In this document: in pieces, positions 16,769-24,629 of the stretch
Layout of the letters: each line of letters opens with the position of its first letter
How positions within the stretch are numbered: position 1 is the first letter of the stretch
NCBI RefSeq assembly: GCF_900102485.1
Contig: NZ_FNBX01000002.1
Span: forward strand, 148,295 to 212,294
Source of the DNA: Desulfovibrio legallii
Lineage (GTDB): Bacteria > Desulfobacterota > Desulfovibrionia > Desulfovibrionales > Desulfovibrionaceae
Reading direction: 5' to 3'
DNA length: 64,000 bases
Translations under genes and position numbers: made by a program
Notes under the pieces: generated by a model
Seen by the model: the letters and a program-made list of their open reading frames with translations, nothing else
Told to the model about the DNA's origin: nothing
Database searches by the model: none

Positions 16769-17323
16769 CTAATCTTCATAGAGCGAGTAGGCGTGCTTGG
16801 CCATGAGATCGTAGTTGTTGCGCAGGGCCTCGTGCAGCCGGGCGTTTTCAATGGCCAGGGCGGAGATGGCGGCTACGGCTTCCATGAAGGTCTGCTCGTC
16901 CGGGCTGAATTCCCGCTCCACGTCGGAATAGACGCGGATAAGGCCGATGGCTTTGCCGTCCGCCATGAGCGGCGCGGAAAGCACGGAGACCAGGCCCTCG
17001 GCCTTGGCCGACTGCGGGTACTGGAAGCGGCCGTCGGCGGTGGCGTCCTTGAGGTGGATGGTTTTGCCGGCCAACACTTCGCCGTCCAGGCCGCTGCGCT
17101 TTACCTCCACCGGGCCCTTGCGCATGTAGGTGGCCGAAAGCCCGTAGGCGGCGCTGGGCAGCAGAAAGCGCCCGGTGCTGTCCAGCAGGCGGATGGTGCT
17201 GGCCTTGCAGCCCATGGTGTGGGCCGTCTGCTCCGTAATTTTGTGCAGCACTTCGCCGGGCTCCAGACTGGAGTTGATGACCAGCGCCACGTCTCTGAGC
17301 GCGCGAAAATAATCCTGTGCCAT
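16769..17323 (-). CDS. GAF-domain sensor protein
   Basis: 184 residues made essentially of one GAF domain. It starts [22 protein letters not shown], has the core [16 protein letters not shown] and [18 protein letters not shown], and ends [14 protein letters not shown], a helix that in larger proteins leads into an output domain. No output domain is present. AGGAGG precedes the ATG at 17323. It is the first gene of a probable operon with gap, so it may tune glycolytic expression or bind a small ligand or redox signal. The ligand is unknown; Cys39 is the only cysteine noticed, which makes a multi-cysteine metal site unlikely. Confidence 0.8.
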   Translation of the reverse strand: MAQDYFRALRDVALVINSSLEPGEVLHKITEQTAHTMGCKASTIRLLDSTGRFLLPSAAYGLSATYMRKGPVEVKRSGLDGEVLAGKTIHLKDATADGRFQYPQSAKAEGLVSVLSAPLMADGKAIGLIRVYSDVEREFSPDEQTFMEAVAAISALAIENARLHEALRNNYDLMAKHAYSLYED

Positions 17324-17340
17324 AAAAACCTCCTGAAGTA

Positions 17341-17366
17341 GGCGCGTCGGGCCTGCCCGACGCGCC
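17341..17366 (-). promoter_or_regulatory. Perfect hairpin in the leader of the GAF-gap operon
   Basis: GGCGCGTCGGGC (17341-17352) pairs exactly with GCCCGACGCGCC (17355-17366). On the minus strand it ends seven bases before the AGGAGG of the GAF gene, with no T-run, so it would form in the mRNA leader close to the ribosome-binding site. Confidence 0.55.
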
Positions 17367-17382
17367 GGAATGGTGGGGAGGG

Positions 17383-17406
17383 AAAACCCGCAACCGTGCG
17401 GGTTGT
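17383..17406 (-). terminator. Intrinsic terminator of the glycogen operon
   Basis: On the minus strand AACCCGCA, loop CGGT, TGCGGGTT, then TTCC (with TTTT across the stem end). It lies about 260 bases beyond the stop of the phosphorylase fusion gene. The intervening 17407-17666 has a CCCGCTGCAGCGGG palindrome and no gene. Confidence 0.6.
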
Positions 17407-17666
17407 GCGGCGTGTGGCCCGCTGCAGCGGGCGCTTGTTCCTTTTGCCACTAAAATATGGCCTTTTTTTGTGCCGGGCACAAGAACCGCGGGTCCACAGC
17501 CAACCCCTGTCCTCCAGTCTTGTGGCCGGGCGCCTTGTGTTCCTGGGGGCCGACGGCGGCGCCTCTTATGCTGGGCGCGACAGCGCCGGACACCGGGCCC
17601 CTTTTTTCATCCTGGGTATGCCCGCGCGTTTCCTGAGGGTGAAACGTTATTTCCAGGCCTCTGCGC

Positions 17667-20600
17667 TTACGCCCACAGGATCAGGCCGGTTTCCAGGGGG
17701 CTGGCCAGGGCCGGGTGGACGGGCAGGATGCGGATGCCGTAGCGGTAGTGCCCGCTGTGGGCGGGTATGTAGCTGGCGGCGTAGTTCATGCCGTCGTCGC
17801 CGTGGTCGGCGTGGCGCTGTTCCAGGCGCAGCACTTCGGGTTTGCTGGTGAAGTTGCCGTTGGACAGGGCCTGGCCGATAACCAGCTGGACCAGGATTTC
17901 CTCTGGCTTCATGCTGCCCAGGTGCATGTGCAGGCGCACGCTGACGGGTTCGCCGCAGAACATGGTGTTGTTTTCCACGCCGCTGACGATGATTTCCTCC
18001 ACCTTAACGGTGCCGAAGCGGGTGGCCAGGTCGGCTTTCCAGGCGGCCAGGGCGCGGCAGGCGGCCCAGTCGTTTTCGGCCAGCATGTTGCGGCGGCGGG
18101 CGGCGCGCAGGTAGTACTGGCGCAGGTAGTCGTTGAGCATGCGGTTGGAGCTGTACATGGGCGTGAGGCTTTTGAGGGAGCGCTTGGAAAGGCCGATCCA
18201 GCGGGCGGGCAGGCCTGTGGCGTCGCGCTCAAAGTAGAGGGGCAGCACGGCGTTTTCCAGCAGGGAGTAGAGGGCTTCGGCGTCGGCGTAGTCGTTCTGC
18301 TCGCTGCTGGGCAGCTCTGTGGCGACTACGGGGCCGATGGTCCAGCCGTTTTCGCGGTTGTAGCCCTCGCACCACCAGCCGTCGGAGATGCTCAGGTTTA
18401 CGCCGCCGTTGACGGGCAGCTTCATGCCGCTGGTGCCTGAAGCCTCGTGCGGGCGGCGCGGGGTGTTGAGCCAGACGTCGCAGCCCTGGGAGAGCAGGCG
18501 GGAGACGGCCAGGCTGTAATTCTCCATAAAGAAGACGCGGCCCAGGAAACGCTCGTCGCGGCAGATGCGCAGCACGTCCTGAATAAGGTTGATGCCCGCC
18601 TCGTCCGCGGGGTGGGCCTTGCCGGAAAAGACCAGGATGACGGGGCGCTTGGCGTCGCCCATCAGGCGGGCCAGGCGCTCCGGATCCGCAAAAATGAGGG
18701 TGGCGCGCTTATAGGGGGCGAAGCGCCGGGCAAAGCCGATAACCAGGGTTTCCGGGGTGAGCAGGCGTTCCATGCCCTGGCGCTGGCCCGCAGTGAGGTG
18801 GAAGAGCTCTGCAAAGTGGGGGATGCTGCTGCGCAGGGCCTCCAGCAGGGCTTCTTTCTGGTGCATGCGCGCGGCCCAGTAGACGTCGTCGGGGATCTGC
18901 GCCACACGCTCCCAGACCGGATCTTCGGGCGGGGCCTGGAGCCAGCCCTGGCCCAGATGCTGGAGAAGCAGCTCGTGCATCCAGCTGCCCACATAGGAGG
19001 GCGTGTGCACGCCGTTGGTCACATAGCCGATGGGGGTTTCCGCCAGGGGCAGGCTTTTCCAGAGGTTGTTCCACATGTGGCGGGAAACTACGCCGTGCAG
19101 GCGGCTTACGCCGTTGGCCCAGCAGGAGAGGCGCAGGGCCAGAACGGTCATTTCAAAGGCGCTGCTGTCCCCGCCCTCCATCTGCCCCAGCTGCACAAAC
19201 TGCGGCCAGGTCAGGCCCAGGCTGGCGGCCAGCCCGCCGAAGTAGCGCTGCATGAGCTCCAGGGAGAAGGCCTCGTTGCCCGCGGGCACCGGGGTGTGGG
19301 TGGTGAACAGGGTGTTGGAGCGCACGCGCTCCAGGGCTTCGGCAAAGCTCATGCCGGAGGCCATGTTGTCCCGCAGGCGCTCCAGGGCCATGAAGGCGGA
19401 ATGCCCTTCGTTCATGTGATAGACGCCGGGCAGGATGCTGAGAGCGCGCATCAGGCGCATGCCGCCCATGCCCAGGACCATTTCCTGCAAGAGGCGCACT
19501 TCGCGGTTGGCCTCGTAGAGGCGGTCGGTGATGTGGCGGTCCTCATCAGTATTGCGGCGGGTGTCCGTATCCATGAGGTAGAGGGTCACGCGGCCCACCT
19601 GCATTTTCCAGACCCTGGCAAAGAGGATGCGGCCCGGCAGCTCCAGATGGACGTAGAGCGGCTCGCCCGCGCTGTCCTGCACCAGGGTGATGGGCAGCTG
19701 GGCGAAGTTGTTGACCGGGTACTGGGCCACCTGACGACCGTTGGCGTCCAGGGCCTGGGTGAAGTAGCCGTTCTTGAACAGCAGGCCCACGCCCACCAGG
19801 GGCAGGGCCATATCCGAGGCGGACTTGAGGTGGTCGCCGGAGAGCACGCCCAGCCCGCCGGAATAGATGGGGATGGACTCGTTGAGGCCGAATTCCGTGG
19901 AGAAGTAGACCACGGGGCGCTCCGGCGTGATGTTGGGGTCCGGGCTGCGCAGGGGTTCGGCCATGTAGGCGTCAAAGGCGGCTGCAACCTCGGTGTAGAG
20001 GTCCATGTACTCTTTGTTGGCGCAGAGCTCCTTAAAGCGTTCCGGCGTGGCCTCCTCCAGCATTTTCAGGGGATTGCGGCAATTTTCCCACAGGGCCGGG
20101 TTCAGGGACATGAACAGGGCTTTGGCCTTGTCATGCCAGCACCACCAGAGGTTGCGGGCCAGGTCGCGCAGGCGGGTCAGCGCCTCCGGCACTTCGGCCA
20201 CGGCCATGATGGGCCGCAGGAAGGGCGTGGCCGAGCAGGAGGCCGTAAGCACGCGGGTCAGGGCCGCGTGCCCGGCGTCGTGGTCGGCTCGCACGGCGGC
20301 CTTTTTGAGGGCCAGGGTAAAGGCTTCCAGATAGTTGGCAAAAAAGTGGTTCCAGGAGCTTTGTTCCGCCAGGCGGCGGGCCTGACGCCGCCACTGGGGC
20401 AGCTCTTCCGCCGGGCAGGTGACGGCTTTGAGCATGTATTCGTGCAGCACTTCCACGCTCTGCTCGAAGTTCATGCCCCGGCGGGGCATGATGCAGACGC
20501 CGGGGTGGAGCTCCGCCGCTTCCTGCAGCTGGTCCCGCGCCCACATGCCGAAGCCGGAGAGATCCGTGGTCAGGGTGGGCACGGACCAGGCCGCGCTTTC

Positions 20601-21923
20601 CTGCGGGGTGTAGCCCCAGGGCTCGTACCAGGAGGGGAAGAAGCCCGTGTCGCAGGCGGCCAGCACCTGCTCGTAGGGCAGGTTGAAGAAGCCGTCGTTG
20701 CCGTCCAGCATGGCAGGCACAAAGATGACCTTCACGCGCCGTTCCGGGGCGTTGTCGAGGCCCAGACGGCGGCAGGCGTTGATGATGGGGTCTTGCGGGG
20801 CATTCCAGACAAAGTGGGTGCAGAGGAAGGGCTTGCCGTTGTCGTTGGCCTGGGGGTCGCCGGAAACGGCGGCCGGGTTCACGCCCGTGTGCCCGCCCAT
20901 GACCAGGCAGAGGGCCAGCACCGAGGCGTCCGTGCCGGCCAGATTTTTATCCGCGCGGGCCAGGGCTTCCAGAAAGATGTCCACGCCTTTGTTGTGCATT
21001 TCATACCGGCCGGAGATGGCGAAGATGCGGGTGCTTTCCGGCAGGCTGCCGCGCAGAAAGCGCTCCGCCGCGGCCAGCACGCGGGCGCGTTTTTCCCTGG
21101 GGGCTTCGCGCTGTTCGGAGTAGTCCGGGATGACGCGCAGGTCCAGGCCGTTGGTGGTGATGACGTCGGGCTGGCGGCCCAGAAAGACCACGGATTCCTC
21201 GCCGGTAATGGGGCTTACGGTGGTAAAGGCGTCGGCCTCGCGGGCGCTGGCGCTCTCCATGGACCATTTGGCCGTGATGTTCAGGCTGGCGGCCTCGTTG
21301 GCGGGGTTGATGGTGCGCATGTTGCTGTAGATGTCGCGTCCGGTGCCGGCCAGGGCGCGGCCCAGCATGGTGGCGTGGGTGGTGAAGACCGTGCCCACCT
21401 GCGGGGCCAGGCGCTTGAGCGTGAGCAGGCCTGCGCCGCACATCCATTCGTGGAACAGGGCTACGGAGCGGCCCTCCATGGGGCTGACGTGGTTTTCATG
21501 GATGGCGGCCACCACCTCGCCGCAGGCCGCGGCAAACATGACGGGTTCAATGTAGTCCCAGCCGCCGGAAAGGGAATCCACGCCGTAGTTTTTCCACATT
21601 TCGTAGAGCAGCTGGTTGCTGGCGTAGCGCTTGGCAAAATCCACCAGAATGACCTTGGGGCGGCCGGGGATGTTCCAGCGGCCCAGGCGGCACTTGAGGT
21701 CCTTGGTGGCCAGGGCCATGCGCAGGGAGTCCCAGACGTGTTCGTCCGTCTCTTCAAAGCCGGGGTTCTGCTGCAGGGCCGGGCCCAGCAGGAAGTAGTC
21801 CTCGCCGAAGTGCTCCACGGCCTGGAGGGCCTTACTGCTGACTACCGAATAAATGCCGCCGACTTTATTGCAGACTTCCCAACTGGTTTCAAACAGGGTG
21901 ACCTGGGACGCATCGAAATTCAT
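17667..21923 (-). CDS. Glycogen synthase-like (GT3) / alpha-glucan phosphorylase (GT35) fusion
   Basis: A single 1418-residue frame joining two enzymes of opposite direction. Residues 1 to about 560 resemble GT3 glycogen synthase: ETSWEVCNKVGGIYSVVSSK at the N-terminus, FHEWMCGAGL, FTTHATMLGR, and PSWYEPWGYTPQES as the C-terminal nucleotide-sugar motif. From about 575 a DUF3417-type segment (LRDLARNLWWCWHDKAKALF) leads into a phosphorylase with EFGLNESIPIYSGGLGVLSG and GTSGMKLPVNGG, whose Lys (about 1168) would hold PLP. GlgP alone is about 815 residues, matching the second half. It is the last gene of a four-gene operon. The fusion implies control of synthesis against breakdown in one polypeptide; which activity dominates is unknown. 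Confidence 0.9.
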   Translation of the reverse strand: MNFDASQVTLFETSWEVCNKVGGIYSVVSSKALQAVEHFGEDYFLLGPALQQNPGFEETDEHVWDSLRMALATKDLKCRLGRWNIPGRPKVILVDFAKRYASNQLLYEMWKNYGVDSLSGGWDYIEPVMFAAACGEVVAAIHENHVSPMEGRSVALFHEWMCGAGLLTLKRLAPQVGTVFTTHATMLGRALAGTGRDIYSNMRTINPANEAASLNITAKWSMESASAREADAFTTVSPITGEESVVFLGRQPDVITTNGLDLRVIPDYSEQREAPREKRARVLAAAERFLRGSLPESTRIFAISGRYEMHNKGVDIFLEALARADKNLAGTDASVLALCLVMGGHTGVNPAAVSGDPQANDNGKPFLCTHFVWNAPQDPIINACRRLGLDNAPERRVKVIFVPAMLDGNDGFFNLPYEQVLAACDTGFFPSWYEPWGYTPQESAAWSVPTLTTDLSGFGMWARDQLQEAAELHPGVCIMPRRGMNFEQSVEVLHEYMLKAVTCPAEELPQWRRQARRLAEQSSWNHFFANYLEAFTLALKKAAVRADHDAGHAALTRVLTASCSATPFLRPIMAVAEVPEALTRLRDLARNLWWCWHDKAKALFMSLNPALWENCRNPLKMLEEATPERFKELCANKEYMDLYTEVAAAFDAYMAEPLRSPDPNITPERPVVYFSTEFGLNESIPIYSGGLGVLSGDHLKSASDMALPLVGVGLLFKNGYFTQALDANGRQVAQYPVNNFAQLPITLVQDSAGEPLYVHLELPGRILFARVWKMQVGRVTLYLMDTDTRRNTDEDRHITDRLYEANREVRLLQEMVLGMGGMRLMRALSILPGVYHMNEGHSAFMALERLRDNMASGMSFAEALERVRSNTLFTTHTPVPAGNEAFSLELMQRYFGGLAASLGLTWPQFVQLGQMEGGDSSAFEMTVLALRLSCWANGVSRLHGVVSRHMWNNLWKSLPLAETPIGYVTNGVHTPSYVGSWMHELLLQHLGQGWLQAPPEDPVWERVAQIPDDVYWAARMHQKEALLEALRSSIPHFAELFHLTAGQRQGMERLLTPETLVIGFARRFAPYKRATLIFADPERLARLMGDAKRPVILVFSGKAHPADEAGINLIQDVLRICRDERFLGRVFFMENYSLAVSRLLSQGCDVWLNTPRRPHEASGTSGMKLPVNGGVNLSISDGWWCEGYNRENGWTIGPVVATELPSSEQNDYADAEALYSLLENAVLPLYFERDATGLPARWIGLSKRSLKSLTPMYSSNRMLNDYLRQYYLRAARRRNMLAENDWAACRALAAWKADLATRFGTVKVEEIIVSGVENNTMFCGEPVSVRLHMHLGSMKPEEILVQLVIGQALSNGNFTSKPEVLRLEQRHADHGDDGMNYAASYIPAHSGHYRYGIRILPVHPALASPLETGLILWA

Positions 21924-21959
21924 GACAGCTCCTTTACAAAGCAGCGCTCTACGCCATCG

Positions 21960-23294
21960 TTACGCTTGTTCCGGGGCCGCGCTTGCCGCCCGCGGTTTTG
22001 CAATCCTGGTTCTGGTCTCCTTGCGGCGCCGTTTTCCGGTTTCGGGCACGGCGGGCGGCGCATCCGCAGCGGCCGCACGGCGGGCGGCGCGGGTTTTGGC
22101 GGCCCTGGCGCGGTCCGCCGCGTCCAGGCGCATTTCAAAATCCGCCAGCACGTTCATATAGGTGATGTACGCATCGTAAGGGCTTGCAAAGGGATTGGGC
22201 CTGTCCGTGGCCGGGTGGGCGAACCACTTGGTGGACATGCAGGCAAAGTGGTCGGCGGTCTGGAGGCGTTCAAAATCCCTGGTCAGGTCTGCGTCGGCGC
22301 AGCGCCGCACGCGCGGGGTCAGGCTGTAAAGGGCGTGGATGGCGTCCTTTTGCATGTCGTTGCCCAGCCAGGAGGTGAGGTCGCGGCCTTCTTCCTCCCA
22401 GGAGAGGAACTGGGGCGCGTCCACCTCGCCCACGGGCTGCAGGGCTGCGCTTGCGGCGGCCGGGGTGCTCCAGCGGAAGTTGCTGTCCGCCAGGATGGCC
22501 TTGGGCAGGGCTTCCATGAAGTCGAAGACGCCCGTATCTTTGCTGAAGCGCAGGCCCAGCAGGTGGTAGTCGTTGCAGAGGGTAACAACCTGGGCTGTGT
22601 CGGCCAGGCCGCGGCACCAGGTGGCGAATTTGTCCGCCGTAAGGGGCCAGTCGTTCCAGGAGCGGTCGCCGAAGCGCCGCCCCATGTCGGCGGAAAGCCC
22701 CGCATTGCGCAGCAGAAGGCGCATTCTGGGCGCGCCCGCCGGGCGATAGAGGCAGTTGGGGCTGCGCCAGCCCAGCAGATGGTCCGCGCCTTCGGCCAGC
22801 ACGGTTTTGAAGCCCAGCCGGGGCAGGGCCGCGGCCAGATCGTTGTTGTAGATGCATTCCGTATGCTTGAAGCTCACGGGCTTTGCGCCGAACAGACTTT
22901 GCAGCCGCGCGGCCTGGGCCCTGACCTGACGCTCGAATTCCTGCCGGGAGTAGAGAAAGGCCAGGGAATGGGCGCTGGTTTCGCCCAGAAACTCCACGCA
23001 GCCCGTGGCGGCCAGGGCCTTGAAGCTGTCCAGCACTTCCGGGGCGTATTGCTCAAAAAGGTCCAGGGCGGTGCCGGAAATGGAAAGGGCCAGGCAAAAG
23101 GCCCCCTTGTGACGGCGGATAAGCCGGAGCATGAGCTCGTTGGCGGGCAGGTAGCAAAGCCGCGCGGCCCGCAGCAGGGTTTCGCAGTTGCGGTCATCGT
23201 CCTCGTACAGGGAGTTCTGCCCCATGTCGAACACGGTATAGCGGCGCAACTGATAAGGCTCATGAACCTCGAAACACAGGCAAAGAGCTGGCAT
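21960..23294 (-). CDS. Glycoside hydrolase family 57 (alpha-amylase-like)
   Basis: 444 residues. CLCFEVHEPYQL is the GH57 N-terminal strand (usually H-HQP in the family). SFKHTECIYNN carries the expected nucleophile Glu146, and MGRRFGDRSWNDWP and LCNDYHLLGLRF are later conserved regions. The last 60 residues are Lys/Arg/Ala-rich and probably disordered. The ATG at 23294 overlaps the stop of the upstream glycosyltransferase gene (TGATG), showing tight coupling. Probable substrate: internal alpha-1,4-glucan, since no signal peptide is present. Branching activity is also found in GH57, so amylase versus branching enzyme cannot be settled here; no separate glgB is in the operon. Confidence 0.85.
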   Translation of the reverse strand: MPALCLCFEVHEPYQLRRYTVFDMGQNSLYEDDDRNCETLLRAARLCYLPANELMLRLIRRHKGAFCLALSISGTALDLFEQYAPEVLDSFKALAATGCVEFLGETSAHSLAFLYSRQEFERQVRAQAARLQSLFGAKPVSFKHTECIYNNDLAAALPRLGFKTVLAEGADHLLGWRSPNCLYRPAGAPRMRLLLRNAGLSADMGRRFGDRSWNDWPLTADKFATWCRGLADTAQVVTLCNDYHLLGLRFSKDTGVFDFMEALPKAILADSNFRWSTPAAASAALQPVGEVDAPQFLSWEEEGRDLTSWLGNDMQKDAIHALYSLTPRVRRCADADLTRDFERLQTADHFACMSTKWFAHPATDRPNPFASPYDAYITYMNVLADFEMRLDAADRARAAKTRAARRAAAADAPPAVPETGKRRRKETRTRIAKPRAASAAPEQA

Positions 23295-24619
23295 CAGCGA
23301 CCTCCGTACAGGTTGCGGTACACGGCCAGGAGTTGTTCTGCGGCGTTTTCCCAGCGGATGGATTTCATTTCTTCCCGACAGTTTTTGACCAGTTCGGCGG
23401 CCAGGCAGGGGTAGCGCAGCACAGCGCAGATTTTGTCGGCCATGTCGCGGGTATCCCAGAAGTCGGCCTTGAGGGCGTGCTGCAGCACTTCGGCCACGCC
23501 GGACTGGCGCGAGAGCAGCACGGGCACGTCATAGAGCATGGCTTCCAGCGGGGTGATGCCGAAGGGCTCGGAAACCGAGGGCATGACGTAGAGATCGCTT
23601 AAGGCGAACATGCGGTCCACGTCCTCCCCGCGCAGAAAGCCCGCGAAGTGGAAGCGCCGCCCCATGCGCAGCTGCCCGGCCCGGCGGATGAGGCTGGGCA
23701 GCAGATCGCCGCTGCCGGCCATGAAAAAGCGCACGTTGGGGATCTTCTGCAGCACCAGGCGGGCTGCTTCCATAAAGTATTCCGGCCCTTTCTGGAACGT
23801 AACGCGGCCCAGAAAGAGCACCCGCTTCTCGTGGCGGATGCGCGGCGGGATGGCGTAGTGCTTTTCCGCTTCGTGCCGGGCCACGGCATTGTGCACCACC
23901 ACGATTTTTTCGGGCGGGATGCCGTAGCGCTCCATGACCGTCTTGCGGGTCAGGCGGCTCACGGCCACCACCACGTCGGCGGCCAGCATGCCTGCGCGCT
24001 CCAGCCCGGCCACCTGCTCGTTGACGTTTTCGCCGCTGCGGTCGTACTCCGTGGCGTGGATGTGGACCACCAGGGGCTTGCCCGTCAGGGCCTTGACCAG
24101 CATGCCCGCGGGGTAGGTCATCCAGTCGTGGGCGTGGATGACGTCAAAATCCTCCCGCAAGGCTATGGCCGCTGCCAGGCGGGCGTAGCGCCGCACCTCG
24201 GTCATGAGGTCCGGGCCGTAGCCGCCGTGCAGGGCATAGGTGAAGTCGCCCGTGCGGCCGGGCGCGGACTGGAGCGTTCTGCGGCCCTGGCGGCAGAGCT
24301 GGCGCAGCGCCCTGGCGTAGCCGCCGGGCGTTAGGTAGGGGGTCAGGGGGCTGTCCAGGGGCAGGTAGCGGATGCTCTGCCGCCAGGCCTCCTGCCCGGC
24401 CCAGGCGAGGCGCTCTTCCGTTTCCGGGCTGATGGGCGTGCCTGAGGCTTCCATCAGCCGCAGGAAGTCGTTTTGGCCTTTTGCGCCCTGTGCGCGGGGC
24501 AGCACAAAAAGAATGTCCACGCCCTTTTTGGCCAGCGCCTGGGTCATGCCATAGCAGGCTGTGCCAAGGCCGCCGCTGATGTGGGGGGGGAATTCCCAGC
24601 CGAACATAAGCACACGCAT
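23294..24619 (-). CDS. GT4-family glycosyltransferase, glycogen synthase-like
   Basis: 441 residues with a GT-B fold. MRVLMFGWEFPPHISGGLGTACYG is the N-terminal glycine loop of synthase-type GT4/GT5 enzymes (quoted region about residues 1-24; key residues Gly16, Gly17, Gly19). DVIHAHDWMTYPAG is the acceptor-side HDW motif, LFLGRVTFQKGPEYF opens the second domain, and SEPFGITPLEAML is the E-X7-E nucleotide-sugar motif. It probably elongates alpha-glucan from ADP- or UDP-glucose. Being followed at once by GH57 and the GT3/GT35 fusion, it gives this operon two potential synthases. Confidence 0.87.
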   Translation of the reverse strand: MRVLMFGWEFPPHISGGLGTACYGMTQALAKKGVDILFVLPRAQGAKGQNDFLRLMEASGTPISPETEERLAWAGQEAWRQSIRYLPLDSPLTPYLTPGGYARALRQLCRQGRRTLQSAPGRTGDFTYALHGGYGPDLMTEVRRYARLAAAIALREDFDVIHAHDWMTYPAGMLVKALTGKPLVVHIHATEYDRSGENVNEQVAGLERAGMLAADVVVAVSRLTRKTVMERYGIPPEKIVVVHNAVARHEAEKHYAIPPRIRHEKRVLFLGRVTFQKGPEYFMEAARLVLQKIPNVRFFMAGSGDLLPSLIRRAGQLRMGRRFHFAGFLRGEDVDRMFALSDLYVMPSVSEPFGITPLEAMLYDVPVLLSRQSGVAEVLQHALKADFWDTRDMADKICAVLRYPCLAAELVKNCREEMKSIRWENAAEQLLAVYRNLYGGR

Positions 24620-24629
24620 GGCAAATTCC

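Noticed and set aside
18447..23414. A 1655-codon open frame on the plus strand opposite the glycogen genes
   Set aside because: It is exactly antisense to three well-supported enzymes, has low-complexity Gly/Ala/Val/His/Gln composition typical of the complement of high-GC codons, and no RBS or motif.
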